Source: Corynebacterium urogenitale
Lineage (GTDB): Bacteria; Actinomycetota; Actinomycetes; Mycobacteriales; Mycobacteriaceae
Length of the DNA: 64,000 nt
Reading direction: 5' to 3'
NCBI RefSeq assembly: GCF_009026825.1
Contig: NZ_CP045032.1
Span: forward strand, 1,178,001 to 1,242,000
Shown piece by piece: positions 30,021-40,932 of this stretch (positions are counted from its first letter, which is position 1; each line of letters opens with the position of its first letter). Under the pieces are notes generated by a model. That model made no database searches, was not told the origin of the DNA, and worked only from the letters and a program-made list of their open reading frames with translations. Both the position numbers and the translations under genes were made by a program.

Positions 30021-30473
30021 CTAAGCCGAAGGATGTGCGATTGTGGCGAGGTAGCGCAGAGCGGCCACGTAGCCATAGGTTCCCAAGCCGGCGATTACGC
30101 CGAGAGCAATCGGGCTGAGAAAACTGTGGTGCCGGAATGCTTCCCGCGCGTGGACGTTAGAGATATGCACCTCCACGAATCCTGCGCCATCGTGAATTTC
30201 GGCGAGTGCATCCCTTAAAGCCACCGAGGTATGGGTGAATCCCCCAGGATTAATGATCACAGCGTGACCTGCGTCGGCGGCTGCGTGTACAGCATCGATC
30301 AGTTCACCTTCGTGATTGGACTGAAAGAATTGCAGTTCCACGCCCAATTCGTCTGCCTCACGGCGAATCATGTCTTCAACATCAACCAATGTGGTGGATC
30401 CATAGACATCTGGCTGACGCTTCCCCAAGCGGTTGAGGTTGGGCCCGTTGAGGACGGTGACGGTGAGGGACAT
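30021..30473 (-). CDS. aroQ: 3-dehydroquinate dehydratase, type II
   Basis: Third shikimate step. About 150 residues with the type II signatures N-G-P-N-L-N-R-L-G, the catalytic Tyr in D-V-Y-G-S, Q-S-N-H-E-G and [10 protein letters not shown]. The frame opens at 30491, but AAGGAGG lies after that codon and 5 nt before ATG 30473 (M-S-L-T-V-T-V-L-N), so 30473 is the start. Confidence 0.96.
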   Translation of the reverse strand: MSLTVTVLNGPNLNRLGKRQPDVYGSTTLVDVEDMIRREADELGVELQFFQSNHEGELIDAVHAAADAGHAVIINPGGFTHTSVALRDALAEIHDGAGFVEVHISNVHAREAFRHHSFLSPIALGVIAGLGTYGYVAALRYLATIAHPSA

Positions 30474-30538
30474 CATTGCCTCCTTCTTCATGAGAGTGAC
30501 TGGGGCCAGTGTAGTCGTAACGCAGCCTTGCGGAGCTT

Positions 30539-31609
30539 TTAGGACGTGGCCTCGTAGGCTGCCTGGAGCAGGTCGCGGCTCGGTCCCTCCAACCGCGCTG
30601 GCTGGCCTTCCTTTTCAATCACGACAAAGCGGATATTCCCGTTTTTATTTTTCTTATCCCGGGTCATTGCGCCGTAGAGCGTATCGAGGTCGGCCGCGTC
30701 GTACTGCGTCGGTAATCCGATCGACGCCAGAATCTGCCGGTGACGCTCTACGACGGAAGCCTCAAGCAATCCCGCAGCGTGAGCTAACTCAGCCTCGAAC
30801 ACCATTCCGACAGCGACAGCGTGGCCGTGCCGCCAACGGTAATTTTCGTGGTGCTCCACAGCGTGGCCGTAGGTGTGGCCGTAATTGAGGATTTCTCGCA
30901 GGTGAGACTCCCGCAAATCCTGCGAAACCACATCGGCTTTCACCTGAATGGCGCGCTGGATCAGCTCTGGAAGAGTGCCACGCGGGTCGAGGCTTGCCGC
31001 TGGGTCTTCCTCGTAAATCTCCAGAATCCGCGTATCGGCAATAAAACCAGCCTTGATAATCTCCGCCGATCCAGCCACCATTTCCTGTTCCGGGAGCGTG
31101 TCCAGAACTTCCAGATCGACAATGACGGTTGCAGGCTCGTGGAAAGAACCCACAAGGTTCTTCCCCGCAGCGGTGTTGATCCCTGTTTTACCGCCCACAG
31201 CCGCGTCAACCATAGCCAATAAAGTAGTCGGATACTGCACTACCTTGATGCCCCGCATCCACGTCGCTGCGATAAAGCCCGCGAGGTCGGTGGCCGCTCC
31301 ACCTCCGAGGCCGATGATTGCATCCTGGCGCGTCAATCCGGCTTCTGCGCACAAATCCCAGCAGCGACCTGCTGCTGCGAGGGTCTTTCCGTCTTCCGCA
31401 TCGGCGATTTCGTGCAGAGTGACAGCTGCTCCCCGGGTCTCCAACTCCTCGGCGACCTGTCGCGCACGGGCCGATAGGGCTGGTTGGTGGATGAGCAGAT
31501 ACTTAGTTACTTCTGGCGTCGCATTGACGATGTGTTCAACGGCGCGATCCACGCCACGGTCAATGTGGACGTCATAGGGGGCGCCGGAGGAAACAGTAAT
31601 GGTTGGCAT
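30539..31609 (-). CDS. aroB: 3-dehydroquinate synthase
   Basis: Second shikimate step, cyclising DAHP with NAD and a divalent metal. About 356 residues from ATG 31609 (M-P-T-I-T-V); the longer frame reaches back to within 13 nt of aroK. Signatures include [20 protein letters not shown], the metal Glu near A-G-S-A-E-I-I-K and metal His in [12 protein letters not shown]. Follows aroK by 58 nt. Confidence 0.97.
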   Translation of the reverse strand: MPTITVSSGAPYDVHIDRGVDRAVEHIVNATPEVTKYLLIHQPALSARARQVAEELETRGAAVTLHEIADAEDGKTLAAAGRCWDLCAEAGLTRQDAIIGLGGGAATDLAGFIAATWMRGIKVVQYPTTLLAMVDAAVGGKTGINTAAGKNLVGSFHEPATVIVDLEVLDTLPEQEMVAGSAEIIKAGFIADTRILEIYEEDPAASLDPRGTLPELIQRAIQVKADVVSQDLRESHLREILNYGHTYGHAVEHHENYRWRHGHAVAVGMVFEAELAHAAGLLEASVVERHRQILASIGLPTQYDAADLDTLYGAMTRDKKNKNGNIRFVVIEKEGQPARLEGPSRDLLQAAYEATS

Positions 31610-31667
31610 GGAACTAGTACTCCGTTGGTGGGATCGGTATGACGGAACAAACACGCTGGATAGCCGG

Positions 31668-32183
31668 TTAACCGAGCGTATCGTCTTCGATGTACTGGAG
31701 GATATCGGTCACCACGCGCTGTGGTTCTTTACCATCGGAATACACCTGCAAGGTAGCGACCTCCTCATAAAAGGCGGAACGCTGCTCGATCAGCTCGGCG
31801 TATCGCGCTGCAGGATCGGAGATATTGAGCAGCGGCCGTGCCGTGGATCCGGAGGTTCGCCTGACTCCTTCTTCCGCAGAGACGTGCAGATAAACTACTC
31901 GCTGGCTCTTGAGCGCCTCACGATTCGCCTCAGTGACCACGGCTCCACCACCGAGGGAGACGATTCCATCAGTGCACAGAGCCTTGGCGACAGCCGCGGC
32001 CTCCACTTCACGGAATATCTCCTCCCCCAGCTCGCTGAAGACTTCACCACAGGCCTTGCCGTATGTCTCCTCAATCATGTGGTCGGTATCGACCAAAGAG
32101 GTGGCCAAGGCGTTCGCCAGGCGCTTGCCAATCGTGGTCTTGCCACTTCCCGGCAACCCAACTAACACAACACGGGGGCTCAT
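31668..32183 (-). CDS. aroK: Shikimate kinase
   Basis: 171 residues. Walker A G-L-P-G-S-G-K-T-T at 9-17, shikimate-binding D-T-D at about 32-34, then G-G-G-A-V-V and the lid R-x-x-x-x-x-x-R-P-L-L. Phosphorylates shikimate with ATP. ATG 32183 has AAGGAGG 9 nt upstream. Lies between aroC and aroB. Confidence 0.97.
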   Translation of the reverse strand: MSPRVVLVGLPGSGKTTIGKRLANALATSLVDTDHMIEETYGKACGEVFSELGEEIFREVEAAAVAKALCTDGIVSLGGGAVVTEANREALKSQRVVYLHVSAEEGVRRTSGSTARPLLNISDPAARYAELIEQRSAFYEEVATLQVYSDGKEPQRVVTDILQYIEDDTLG

Positions 32184-32247
32184 GCCTCGTGCCCTCCTTT
32201 TTATCTAGGTGCTCAACCTCTGGCCCAGGCGTGTGATGACCGCGCTT

Positions 32248-33459
32248 TTACTGTTCATCCCAGCGCAAGCGCTGCGAGACCTGAGCGCAGTAATTATCGA
32301 AGTTACGCTTCGTCTCCTGCACGGAGTCACCACCGAACTTGCGTAATACGGCCCTCGCAAGCACGAGCGCAACCATCGCTTCAGCAACCACACCAGCCGC
32401 CGGAACAGCGCAGACATCCGAGCGCTGATGGATACCAGTGGCTGCCTCACCCGTGGACATATCCACAGTTTTCAGCGCACGCGGCACGGTGCTGATCGGC
32501 TTCATCGCAGCGCGGACGACGAGGTCCTCGCCATTGCTCATGCCGCCCTCTACGCCACCTGCGCGGTTAGACAGTCGACGCACGCCATGGTCGGTACGCT
32601 CCATTTCATCGTGGGCTTTAGAGCCACGCCTGCGAGCTTCCGCGAAGCCGTCGCCAATTTCCACGCCCTTGATCGCCTGAATTCCCATGAGCGCGCCGGC
32701 CAATTGCGCATCGAGGCGTTCATCGCCAGAAGTATGGGAGCCCAGCCCCACAGGCAAGCCTTTCACTACGACTTCAACGATTCCTCCGAGAGTATCGCCA
32801 GACTTCTTCGCCGCCTTAATCTCCTCGATCATCGATTCCTCCGCCGCCTTATCGAAAGACCTCACCTCAGAGGAATCGATAGCCTCCAGATCCTCAAACG
32901 ACGGAGTTGGGCCCGTGTACGGCTCGGAGGCACCGATCGAGATCACGTGGCTAAGAACCTCCACACCGCACACCTCGCGCAATACCGCGCGGGCGAAAGT
33001 TGCCGCGGCCACCCTAGCTGCAGTCTCTCGCGCGGACGCACGCTCGAGGATCGGACGAGCCTCATCATGATCGAACTTCAGCATTCCAGCGAAATCGGCA
33101 TGCCCTGGGCGTGGCCTCGTGAGCTTGGCACCGCGACCGGAATTCATCTCCTTGGCCACCACCTCATCCTCAAGATCGAGGGGATCCGAAGACATAATCG
33201 TAGTCCACTTGGGCCATTCGGTGTTGCTAATCATCACGGCGACTGGACTGCCGAGCGTTACTCCGTGTCGTACGCCAGACAGGAAGGTCACTTCATCGGC
33301 CTCAAACTTCATCCGTGCACCTCGGCCATATCCGAGGCGGCGACGCGCCAGCTGATAGGACACCTCCTCGCGCGTGACATTGAGACCCGAAGGCAGGTTT
33401 TCCACGAGAGAGATCAAAGCCTGGCCGTGAGATTCACCGGCGGTAGTCCATCGAAGCAT
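32248..33459 (-). CDS. aroC: Chorismate synthase
   Basis: Last step to chorismate, FMN-dependent. About 403 residues from ATG 33459 ([12 protein letters not shown]); the longer frame to 33660 lies inside the prepilin peptidase gene. Signatures: G-E-S-H-G-Q-A, [23 protein letters not shown] and [10 protein letters not shown]. Opens the aroC-K-B-Q run, 13 nt after the peptidase gene. Confidence 0.97.
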   Translation of the reverse strand: MLRWTTAGESHGQALISLVENLPSGLNVTREEVSYQLARRRLGYGRGARMKFEADEVTFLSGVRHGVTLGSPVAVMISNTEWPKWTTIMSSDPLDLEDEVVAKEMNSGRGAKLTRPRPGHADFAGMLKFDHDEARPILERASARETAARVAAATFARAVLREVCGVEVLSHVISIGASEPYTGPTPSFEDLEAIDSSEVRSFDKAAEESMIEEIKAAKKSGDTLGGIVEVVVKGLPVGLGSHTSGDERLDAQLAGALMGIQAIKGVEIGDGFAEARRRGSKAHDEMERTDHGVRRLSNRAGGVEGGMSNGEDLVVRAAMKPISTVPRALKTVDMSTGEAATGIHQRSDVCAVPAAGVVAEAMVALVLARAVLRKFGGDSVQETKRNFDNYCAQVSQRLRWDEQ

Positions 33460-33472
33460 GATGATTAGTTTA

Positions 33473-33946
33473 CTATGCGCAGCACACAGTGGCGTATAAA
33501 GCCACCGCCCCCGTTCCCGCCACCATCGCCGGCCCCTGGGGAACCCCACCGCTACGACGACATAGTGCTGCGGACAGGACACCGAACGCGCCGGCCAATC
33601 CCACAGTGGCGAACCAACCAAGGGCGCCAAGACCTGTTGATGCAGCGAGAGTTCCCACACTCAAGGCCAACTTCGCATCACCTGCTCCGGCACGCAATCT
33701 GCGTCCACCGAATGCCCCAAGGAGCACGATCTGCAGCCACCAACACACTCCGCCGACGATGGCAAAGGGCGACAAGTCCCACATGTTTACGCTGCCCACA
33801 CCGATTGGCGTTGAGCACAGACAAACAGTCCAGATAATCACCACTCCGGGGATGGTGAGCCAATTGGGAATCCGCTGGTAAGTGGCGTCGAATAAGATAA
33901 TCACCGTCCCCCACGCGGCGATCCCCGCAGAAAAAATAACCCCCAT
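33473..33946 (-). CDS. A24 prepilin peptidase-like membrane protein
   Basis: 157 hydrophobic residues with about five to six membrane segments. Both catalytic Asp motifs of type IV prepilin peptidases are present: Asp20 in [11 protein letters not shown] and Asp90 in A-G-A-G-D-A-K-L-A. The N-terminal methylase domain of PilD is absent, so this is the short actinobacterial form. It would process prepilins of a Tad/Flp-type or competence-like system encoded elsewhere; none is in this window. The start is uncertain (ATG 33946, no clear ribosome binding site). Confidence 0.85.
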   Translation of the reverse strand: MGVIFSAGIAAWGTVIILFDATYQRIPNWLTIPGVVIIWTVCLCSTPIGVGSVNMWDLSPFAIVGGVCWWLQIVLLGAFGGRRLRAGAGDAKLALSVGTLAASTGLGALGWFATVGLAGAFGVLSAALCRRSGGVPQGPAMVAGTGAVALYATVCCA

Positions 33947-34023
33947 GTGGACAAAACTAACACACGCCGGTTACCCACACGCCGGTTCAGCAGCGGCGAA
34001 AGTGTCCCCGAGCGAATGGATGT

Positions 34024-34953
34024 TTAGCTCTGCTGACGGGATTCCATAACGGTCTTCAATAACAAGCCTTCAGGTGGCCGCTGGCCAGTGAAAAATTCGA
34101 ACTGACGCTCCGCTTGTCCAGCGAGCATACGCAGGCCATCTGCGTGTGGAAGGCCACGCTCAGCAGCAGCTTTCAGCAGCGGGGTGGGGTAAGGATCGTA
34201 GATGACGTCGATGATGGACTCCGCACGGATCAACACAGGTACGACAGGTTCGGCGCTGTGTGCGGGAATAGTGGAGATGACGGTCGAGGCCTCGGCACAG
34301 ATGTCGGTAATCGCGCTATCGTCCAAGCGCTTCCACGCAAACTTTATCCCGAATTCAGTCACGAGGGACTGCAAGTTGAGAGCACGCTCAGATCGCGCGA
34401 GCACGGTGATCTTTTCCACTCCCGCTGCCGCGAGCGCTGCCACTGCGGGGCGCGCAGTACCGCCATTGCCAACCACGACAGCGGAGCTGCCCGCAAAGCG
34501 GACGCTGCCGGATTGAGCGATGTATTCAAGGCACGCCGTAACCCCGTCCACGTCGGTATTGTCGGACAGCCACCCGTCCTCGTGGCGCACCAAGGTGTTC
34601 GCCGAACCAATCCGAGTAGCGCGTTCGGTTGCGACATCAGACAGCTCTAGAGCTGCCGTTTTGCCTGGCATGGTGACAGAGAAACCGCGAACAGAGTCCG
34701 AGCTGCGCTGCAGGAGTTCACGGATCTCCGTGCCCTCTCCTGCCTCAACCCTCACATATGTGGAATCGATACCGGCATACTCGTACCCGGTGTTATGCAA
34801 GAGCGGTGAGAGGGAGTGTTCGATAGGCCTGCCTAGGACCGCGCAGATCTGCGATGCCGCGTGAGCACGCCACTGAGCCTCCGTATCGAGGAATTCCGCG
34901 ACACTTAAAACCGATGGGATACCGGGACGTAGTTCAGGACGTAACGTGGTCAT
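34024..34953 (-). CDS. aroE: Shikimate dehydrogenase family protein
   Basis: 309 residues. The first ~34 form an extension not usual in E. coli AroE; the catalytic domain then opens I-C-A-V-L-G-R-P-I-E-H-S-L-S-P. The catalytic Lys lies in V-T-M-P-G-K and the Asp in S-D-N-T-D-V-D-G. A dinucleotide loop V-V-G-N-G-G-T-A-R follows near 160. Reduces 3-dehydroshikimate. Actinobacteria often carry several AroE paralogues; position beside the aro cluster and mltG supports the biosynthetic one. Confidence 0.92.
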   Translation of the reverse strand: MTTLRPELRPGIPSVLSVAEFLDTEAQWRAHAASQICAVLGRPIEHSLSPLLHNTGYEYAGIDSTYVRVEAGEGTEIRELLQRSSDSVRGFSVTMPGKTAALELSDVATERATRIGSANTLVRHEDGWLSDNTDVDGVTACLEYIAQSGSVRFAGSSAVVVGNGGTARPAVAALAAAGVEKITVLARSERALNLQSLVTEFGIKFAWKRLDDSAITDICAEASTVISTIPAHSAEPVVPVLIRAESIIDVIYDPYPTPLLKAAAERGLPHADGLRMLAGQAERQFEFFTGQRPPEGLLLKTVMESRQQS

Positions 34954-34989
34954 CGAAGCTGATATACCCCTTCCTTGGTGCGTCAGCTG

Positions 34990-36144
34990 TTAGCGATTGG
35001 AGTCCAGCACGCCATTGGCGCGGGATTCCTCGATAGCTCGCTCGTGATCCGAGAACTCGCGGTTGAACACCGTCCGTCCATCCAGATCGACCGTCACAAA
35101 GTACAGCCAATCGCCCTCAGCAGGATTCTCCATCGCATGGATCGCTTCCAATCCAGGGGAGGCAATCGGCGTCTCCGGCAGGCCCTCCTTGGCGTAGGTG
35201 TTCCACGGCGTTTCCCGTTCGCGATCCTCGTCGGTGGTCGCTACTTCCTGCTCGTCGATCGAGTAATTGACCGTCGAATCGAACTCCAGCTTCTGGTTGA
35301 TGTCCAAACGGTTGAGAATCACGCGGGCTACCTTGTCGAAGTCCCCGGCTGGGGCTTCACGTTCAACGAGTGAAGCTGCCGTGATCACCTCGTAGGGGCT
35401 TAACCCGATCTTCTCCACGGAACTGACCAGACCGGTCCCCTCCATCGTCTCAGCGGAGTCCTTGAGCAGGTCCTGCATGATTTCGAGTGGGCTTACCGTC
35501 GGATCGAACAAGTGCACGCCGGGCACAATCAGGCCCTCAATCCGCTTCGGATCGTTCCCGCGCGCGTTGACTGGATCTTGTGCCCACTCAGGAACACCGA
35601 GCTCCTGAGGGGAAGTATTGGCGACAGCGTCGCGCAGCTCGTCTGGGGACACGCACGTAGTTTCGTCCTGGCAGGTCTGTTTGGAAACTAGGGTGTAGAT
35701 GCCTTCGCGCGTCTCTCCTCCCACGACACGTACATCGTCGAGCGTCAAACCGTTAGGGATATCGACGACGCCTCGGCGATTCTTGTCGTTAGTGAGCGCA
35801 CTGAGCGCAGCCTTCGCATTCATTTCCTTCTGCAGGGGGTAGTAGCCCTGCTGAAGTTGAGGCTGGGTGATATCAGCAGCCTGCATCAGAGCACGGCGAG
35901 AACCTACCACGCCGTCTTCGACGAGCTGTGGGGCCAGACTCGCCACGGAGTCGCCAGCATCGACGCGGACCATGACCACTTCCCCGTTGCCGTTGCCTTC
36001 ATAATCACGAACGGCAACCACAGAGCGTTGGTACCAGACATAACCGATGACACCCACGAGGAGTATGACCAAGGCGATCGCCAATGCGCCAGCCCACTGG
36101 CGGCGCCGACGGTACTTCGGCTGCATGTTGCGCGACACGGCCAT
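34990..36144 (-). CDS. mltG: Endolytic transglycosylase MltG
   Basis: 384 residues. A basic N-terminus and one membrane segment (about 18-38) anchor an extracytoplasmic LysM-like plus YceG domain. The catalytic Glu is residue 261 in A-A-S-L-V-E-R-E-A; the F-D-S-T-V-N-Y and N-T-Y-x-x-x-G-L-P-x-x-P-I-x-x-P-G motifs follow. It cleaves nascent glycan to set strand length. It lies between ruvX and aroE, the conserved actinobacterial order. Confidence 0.96.
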   Translation of the reverse strand: MAVSRNMQPKYRRRRQWAGALAIALVILLVGVIGYVWYQRSVVAVRDYEGNGNGEVVMVRVDAGDSVASLAPQLVEDGVVGSRRALMQAADITQPQLQQGYYPLQKEMNAKAALSALTNDKNRRGVVDIPNGLTLDDVRVVGGETREGIYTLVSKQTCQDETTCVSPDELRDAVANTSPQELGVPEWAQDPVNARGNDPKRIEGLIVPGVHLFDPTVSPLEIMQDLLKDSAETMEGTGLVSSVEKIGLSPYEVITAASLVEREAPAGDFDKVARVILNRLDINQKLEFDSTVNYSIDEQEVATTDEDRERETPWNTYAKEGLPETPIASPGLEAIHAMENPAEGDWLYFVTVDLDGRTVFNREFSDHERAIEESRANGVLDSNR

Positions 36145-36200
36145 GCGTGTTAGAGCCTTCCTCTTGATAACGTATCTGGCCTATTGTTACACAGCCGTGA

Positions 36201-36677
36201 TCAATTGTTGGAAATCACACGCCTGCGGGCATCAAGCCACCCCTGCAAAATATGCACGGCTGCAGCTTGGTCAATCTTCTTCCGCCCCTTCTTCGCGCTC
36301 ACCCCGGAGGCTTGGAAGGCCTGGGTGGCGGCCATCGTGGACATTCGCTCATCCACCATCCGTACTGGAATATCACCCAGGTCTTCGCGCAGATCTTCCG
36401 CGAACTCTTCGGCGAGGTAAGTACTGGACGTGTGGTTGCCTCTGAGGGCGACTGGCAGACCCACGACAACCTCAACTACGGAATTTTCCCGCACAAGCTC
36501 CACGACGCGCTGAACATCGCTGCCATCGACGGCAGCCTGGACTGTTTCCACTGGGCTCGCCAGGATGCCATCTGGATCGCTCATCGCTACGCCAATACGC
36601 ACGGACCCCACGTCCACGCCAATGCGCCGGCCACGTCCAGGGTCCTCAGCGAGACTCGGCTTCTCGGTCTCCGCCAT
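36201..36677 (-). CDS. ruvX: YqgF/RuvX family RNase H-like nuclease
   Basis: About 158 residues from ATG 36677, which has GGAGG 7 nt upstream; the frame opens at 36701 without a ribosome binding site. RNase H fold with acidic residues in I-G-V-D-V-G-S-V-R-I-G-V-A, V-G-L-P and the C-terminal D-Q-A-A-A. The family matures 16S rRNA in E. coli and may act on Holliday junctions. Lies between alaS and mltG. Confidence 0.94.
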   Translation of the reverse strand: MAETEKPSLAEDPGRGRRIGVDVGSVRIGVAMSDPDGILASPVETVQAAVDGSDVQRVVELVRENSVVEVVVGLPVALRGNHTSSTYLAEEFAEDLREDLGDIPVRMVDERMSTMAATQAFQASGVSAKKGRKKIDQAAAVHILQGWLDARRRVISNN

Positions 36678-36730
36678 CGGGTTTCCTCCAGGGTTTTCCA
36701 TGGTGCTGATTGTCTTTATTCGACGCCAAA

Positions 36731-36761
36731 GGCGCCCGCACCACAGTGGTGAGCGAGCGCC
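36731..36761 (-). terminator. Structured alaS-ruvX intercistronic region
   Basis: In the minus-strand RNA a GGCGC/GCGCC outer stem encloses a perfect CACCA-CTG-TGGTG hairpin, with TTTGGC after it. It begins about 10 nt past the alaS stop. The T run is short, so partial termination or RNA processing is possible. Confidence 0.4.
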
Positions 36762-36770
36762 CGGGGAATT

Positions 36771-39431
36771 CTAACGGTGAGCGAGTGCGCCCTCAACGGC
36801 GGTGATTCCCGCGGCGATACCGGCAGCGTCGGCACCAGATCCCTGTGCCATCTGCGGTTTACCGCCGCCCTTACCGCCAACCTTTTCGCCGAATGTCTTC
36901 ACCAGATCACCAGCCTTGACACCTTGCTCTACGGCGGCATCAGTGACTGCGGCAATGAAAGGAACCTTGCTGCCATCCTTGGAAGCGAAAAGGACGACGG
37001 CGGCTGCGGATCCGAGGCGGTTCTTCGCATCCATTGCGATGGTGCGCAGTTCACCCATTCCGACACCTTCAGGCAGTTCTTGAGCCACGAGCTTTATACC
37101 ACCCAGGTTCTTTGAATTCTCGACGAGGCTGCCAACTTGACCCAAAAGTTGCTGGTTCTTCAGCTGCTGCACCTGCTTTTCTGCGACCTTGAGTTTAGCT
37201 GTCAGCGCTTCGATCCGGTCTGGGATCTCCTCATTCGGGGCCTTCAAGCTGGTAGCGAGATTAGCCACGATGTTTTTATCGCGAGCCAAGGTTGTGAAGG
37301 AATCCATGCCCGTGTAGGCCTCAATGCGGCGCGTGCCGGAGCCGACGGAGGACTCTCCGAGGATGGCGATCGGACCGATTTGCGAAGAGTGTTCCACGTG
37401 AATGCCACCACAGAGTTCCATGGAGAAAGGCCCACCGATCTCCACAACGCGCACCTGGGATCCGTAGTTCTCGCCGAAGAGGGCCATGGCGCCCATCTTC
37501 TTCGCCTCGTCTAGGGAGGTCTCAATAGTATTCACGGTGTAGTCCGCGTCCACTGCTCCGTTCGCGATCTGCTCAATGTCACGCATCTGCGAGGCCGTGA
37601 GCTGCTCACCATAGTTGAAATCGAAGCGGAGGTACCCCGGTTTGTTCAGCGAGCCTGCCTGGACAGCAGTAGGCCCGAGCACCGTGCGCAGAGCAGCGTG
37701 AATGAGGTGCGTGCCAGAGTGGGCCTGTCGAGCCTGGTGACGCCAGGAGGCGGAAACCTTGGCCGTCACCTTGGCACCCACGGCGATCTCACCACCGGTG
37801 ATTGTCACGGTGTGCAGCCAAACCTTCTTGCCGACCTTTTGCACATCCTGCACATTTCCAGCAAATCCGGCGCCCGTCATTTCTCCCCGGTCGGCCATCT
37901 GGCCACCGGCCTCAGCGTAGAACGGTGTGCGATCCAGGATCACCTGGACGGTAGCGCCGTCCGCGGCCCGATCGACCAGAGACCCATCAGAGACGAGTCC
38001 CAGCACTGATCCCTCATCCTCCAGCTGTGTGTAACCGGTGAAGACGGTGGGGTGATTATCTACGAATGGGCGGTAGACAGATTCATCAGCGTGGCCGTGC
38101 TTCTTCGCCTTGTTATCGGCTTTGGCGCGTGCCTTTTGCTCAGCCATGAGTGCGTCGAAGCCATCGCGGTCAACACTCAGGCCGGCTTCAGCTGCCATTT
38201 CCATAGTGAGGTCGATCGGGAAACCATGCGTGTCGTGAAGGGTGAAGGCGACGGAGCCAGGCAACTCGGTGCCACCATCCTCCTTGACCTTCGCGGCATC
38301 CTCCTCAAACAAACGGGAGCCGGACTCCAGGGTTTTGAGGAAGGCCTTCTCTTCGCCCACAGCGACGGAGCGAATGCGCTCCCAGTTCTCGGTGATCTCC
38401 GGGTAGGAAGGAGCCATGGTCTGCCGCACGGTATCCATGAGCGCATCCATTGTGTTGCCCGTCGCGCCCAGCAGACGTGCAGATCGAATGATCCGGCGCA
38501 ACAGACGGCGCAGGATGTAACCGCGACCTTCATTTCCAGGGGTCACGCCATCGAGAATCAGCATCAAACCAGTTCGGCAGTGGTCAGCGATCACACGGAA
38601 ACGTACATCGTCCTCAGTCTTCGCGCCATACTTCGCTCCCGTGAGCTCCTCGGCCACGTCGATGACGGGGCGCAGAAGGTCAGTTTCGTACACGTTGTCC
38701 ACGCCCTGCAGCAAGCAGGCGAGGCGCTCTACGCCCATACCGGTATCAATGTTCTTCTGCGGGAGCTCACCGAGGATTGGGAAGTTGCCCTTCTTATCGC
38801 CCTCGCCACGTTCAAACTGCATGAAGACGAGGTTCCAAATCTCCATGTAGCGGTGCTCATCGGCAATCGGGCCACCTTCCTTACCATACTCCGGACCGCG
38901 GTCGTAGTAGATCTCGGAGCATGGACCGCAAGGGCCAGGAACACCCATGGACCAGTAGTTATCCTCCATGCCCATACGCTGAATTCGTTCAGCGGGTACG
39001 CCAATCTTTTGATTCCAGATCTCCGCCGCTTCGTCGTCATCCTCGAAGACAGTGACCCACAGCCGCTCCGGATCTAGGCCGAAACCTCCCTCATCCAGGG
39101 AACCGGTGAGGAGACTCCAGGCATTGCGAATTGCGCCTTCCTTGAAGTAGTCACCGAAAGAGAAGTTTCCGGCCATCTGGAAGAAAGTGTTGTGACGGGT
39201 GGTGATACCCACCTCCTCGATGTCCAGAGTCCGAACGCACTTCTGGATGGAGGTAGCCGTAGAGTAAGGAGGGTTCTGCTGACCCAGGAAGTATGGCTTG
39301 AACGGCACCATGCCCGCGTTGACAAACAGCAGGTTCGGGTCATCCAGAATTAGCGAGGCGCTGGGCACCTCGGTGTGTCCAGCCTTCGTGAAGTGCTCGA
39401 TGAAGCGCTTGCGGATCTCATGCGTTTGCAC
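36771..39431 (-). CDS. alaS: Alanyl-tRNA synthetase
   Basis: 886 residues from GTG 39431, full length. N-terminal class II catalytic core ([18 protein letters not shown]), tRNA-recognition region, editing domain with the zinc motif H-S-G-T-H-L-I-H-A and C-G-G-I-H-V, and the C-terminal DHHA1 domain. No T-box-like leader was seen in the 59-nt gap after rarA. Confidence 0.98.
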   Translation of the reverse strand: MQTHEIRKRFIEHFTKAGHTEVPSASLILDDPNLLFVNAGMVPFKPYFLGQQNPPYSTATSIQKCVRTLDIEEVGITTRHNTFFQMAGNFSFGDYFKEGAIRNAWSLLTGSLDEGGFGLDPERLWVTVFEDDDEAAEIWNQKIGVPAERIQRMGMEDNYWSMGVPGPCGPCSEIYYDRGPEYGKEGGPIADEHRYMEIWNLVFMQFERGEGDKKGNFPILGELPQKNIDTGMGVERLACLLQGVDNVYETDLLRPVIDVAEELTGAKYGAKTEDDVRFRVIADHCRTGLMLILDGVTPGNEGRGYILRRLLRRIIRSARLLGATGNTMDALMDTVRQTMAPSYPEITENWERIRSVAVGEEKAFLKTLESGSRLFEEDAAKVKEDGGTELPGSVAFTLHDTHGFPIDLTMEMAAEAGLSVDRDGFDALMAEQKARAKADNKAKKHGHADESVYRPFVDNHPTVFTGYTQLEDEGSVLGLVSDGSLVDRAADGATVQVILDRTPFYAEAGGQMADRGEMTGAGFAGNVQDVQKVGKKVWLHTVTITGGEIAVGAKVTAKVSASWRHQARQAHSGTHLIHAALRTVLGPTAVQAGSLNKPGYLRFDFNYGEQLTASQMRDIEQIANGAVDADYTVNTIETSLDEAKKMGAMALFGENYGSQVRVVEIGGPFSMELCGGIHVEHSSQIGPIAILGESSVGSGTRRIEAYTGMDSFTTLARDKNIVANLATSLKAPNEEIPDRIEALTAKLKVAEKQVQQLKNQQLLGQVGSLVENSKNLGGIKLVAQELPEGVGMGELRTIAMDAKNRLGSAAAVVLFASKDGSKVPFIAAVTDAAVEQGVKAGDLVKTFGEKVGGKGGGKPQMAQGSGADAAGIAAGITAVEGALAHR

Positions 39432-39490
39432 GGTGATTTAACCTCGCTCAAGGATTAGTTGTCGGATCTAAATTTACGCCGTATGGCATT

Positions 39491-40864
39491 CTACCCCCGC
39501 CTGCGCCAACCGCGGACGATAGACCGCAGTGTTTGCAGACGGGTCGAAATCTGACGCTCGTAACCGTGCTCTGTGGGCCGGTAGTAGACGGCGTCCTTCA
39601 AGTCATCGGGAAGGTACTGCTGAGGCACTACCCCGACTGGATCGTCATGTGGGTACACATAACCCACGGCATTACCCAGCTCCTTCGCACCCTGATAGTG
39701 CCCATCGCGAAGGTGCGGTGGGACTGTTGTCCCTCTTCCCTGTTCGACGTCACTGATCGCCGCGTTGATCGCAGCGATGACGCCATTGGACTTCGGTGCG
39801 GTCGCTAGGTGAATCGTCGCTTGCGCCAACGTCAGTCGAGCCTCGGGGAGGCCGATGAAGCTCACTGCGTGATAGGCGGCAACGGCCGCCTGCAAAGCAG
39901 TAGGGTCGGCAATCCCAATATCCTCACTAGCGTGGATCACCAAACGCCGCGCAATGAATCTAGGATCCTCCCCTGCCACGATCATCCGGGCCAAGTAGTG
40001 CAGAGCTGCATCGGGGTCAGATCCGCGAATGGACTTAATGAAAGCACTCGTGACGTCGTAATGCTGATCTCCATCGCGGTCGTAGCGCACCACAGCTTTG
40101 TCGAGGCTACGCTTGACATCTTCTACGCTCAGCACGTCCTTGTCCTCGCGGGCTTCCGTTGCAGCTTCGAGATAGGTCAAGCAACGCCGAGCGTCGCCAG
40201 CAGAAAGCGCAACCAAGTGGCTCGTGGCGTCGTCAGAGATAGAAAACGCACCATCGTAGCCGCGGGGATCGGCCACAGCCCTCCGCAGAACCGTCTCTAT
40301 GTCCCCGTCACTCAAAGGCTTGAGCTGGACAAGAAGGGAGCGGGACAACAGCGGTGAGACTACGGAGAACGACGGATTCTCCGTCGTCGCTGCGACCAGC
40401 AACACGGTGCGATTTTCCACAGCGGCGAGCAGTGCATCTTGCTGTGTTTTCGAAAAACGATGCACCTCGTCGATGAACAACACGGTGTGTTCGCCGTGAA
40501 TCAAGCGCTGCCGGGCTTTATCAATCACCGCGCGAACCTCCTTGACTCCGGAGTTCAGCGCGCTGAGAGCCTCAAAGTGGCGACCCGAAGCCGTGGAGAT
40601 GAGAGAAGCGATCGTCGTCTTACCCGTGCCAGGAGGACCATAGAGGATTACAGAGGAATCGCCCTTGCCCTCAATGAGGCGCCGCAGTGGACTACCGGCG
40701 CCGAGAACATGCTGCTGCCCGACAACCTCGTCCAGATCACGTGGCCGCATGCGAACGGCCAAAGGGGCGTGGGAACCAGGGTGGAAATAGGCTTTCGCCT
40801 GTTCACCTGACTCGGTAGAACTCGGGTGGGTATTGCCGAAAGAACCATCGAAAAGATCAGCCAT
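39491..40864 (-). CDS. rarA: Replication-associated recombination protein A
   Basis: A 457-residue AAA+ ATPase of the MgsA/RarA/WRNIP1 family that acts at stalled forks. Walker [10 protein letters not shown] at 76-84, Walker B F-I-D-E-V-H-R-F near 134, sensor A-A-T-T-E-N-P-S, and the C-terminal tetramerisation/MgsA domain with [12 protein letters not shown]. Sits between the phosphotransferase-like gene and alaS. Confidence 0.95.
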   Translation of the reverse strand: MADLFDGSFGNTHPSSTESGEQAKAYFHPGSHAPLAVRMRPRDLDEVVGQQHVLGAGSPLRRLIEGKGDSSVILYGPPGTGKTTIASLISTASGRHFEALSALNSGVKEVRAVIDKARQRLIHGEHTVLFIDEVHRFSKTQQDALLAAVENRTVLLVAATTENPSFSVVSPLLSRSLLVQLKPLSDGDIETVLRRAVADPRGYDGAFSISDDATSHLVALSAGDARRCLTYLEAATEAREDKDVLSVEDVKRSLDKAVVRYDRDGDQHYDVTSAFIKSIRGSDPDAALHYLARMIVAGEDPRFIARRLVIHASEDIGIADPTALQAAVAAYHAVSFIGLPEARLTLAQATIHLATAPKSNGVIAAINAAISDVEQGRGTTVPPHLRDGHYQGAKELGNAVGYVYPHDDPVGVVPQQYLPDDLKDAVYYRPTEHGYERQISTRLQTLRSIVRGWRRRG

Positions 40865-40932
40865 CGTTGCGGTCTAACCTTCACCTCCACCGTTGGTGTC
40901 GCAAGCGATCACACTCTCACGCAGCGACAATG

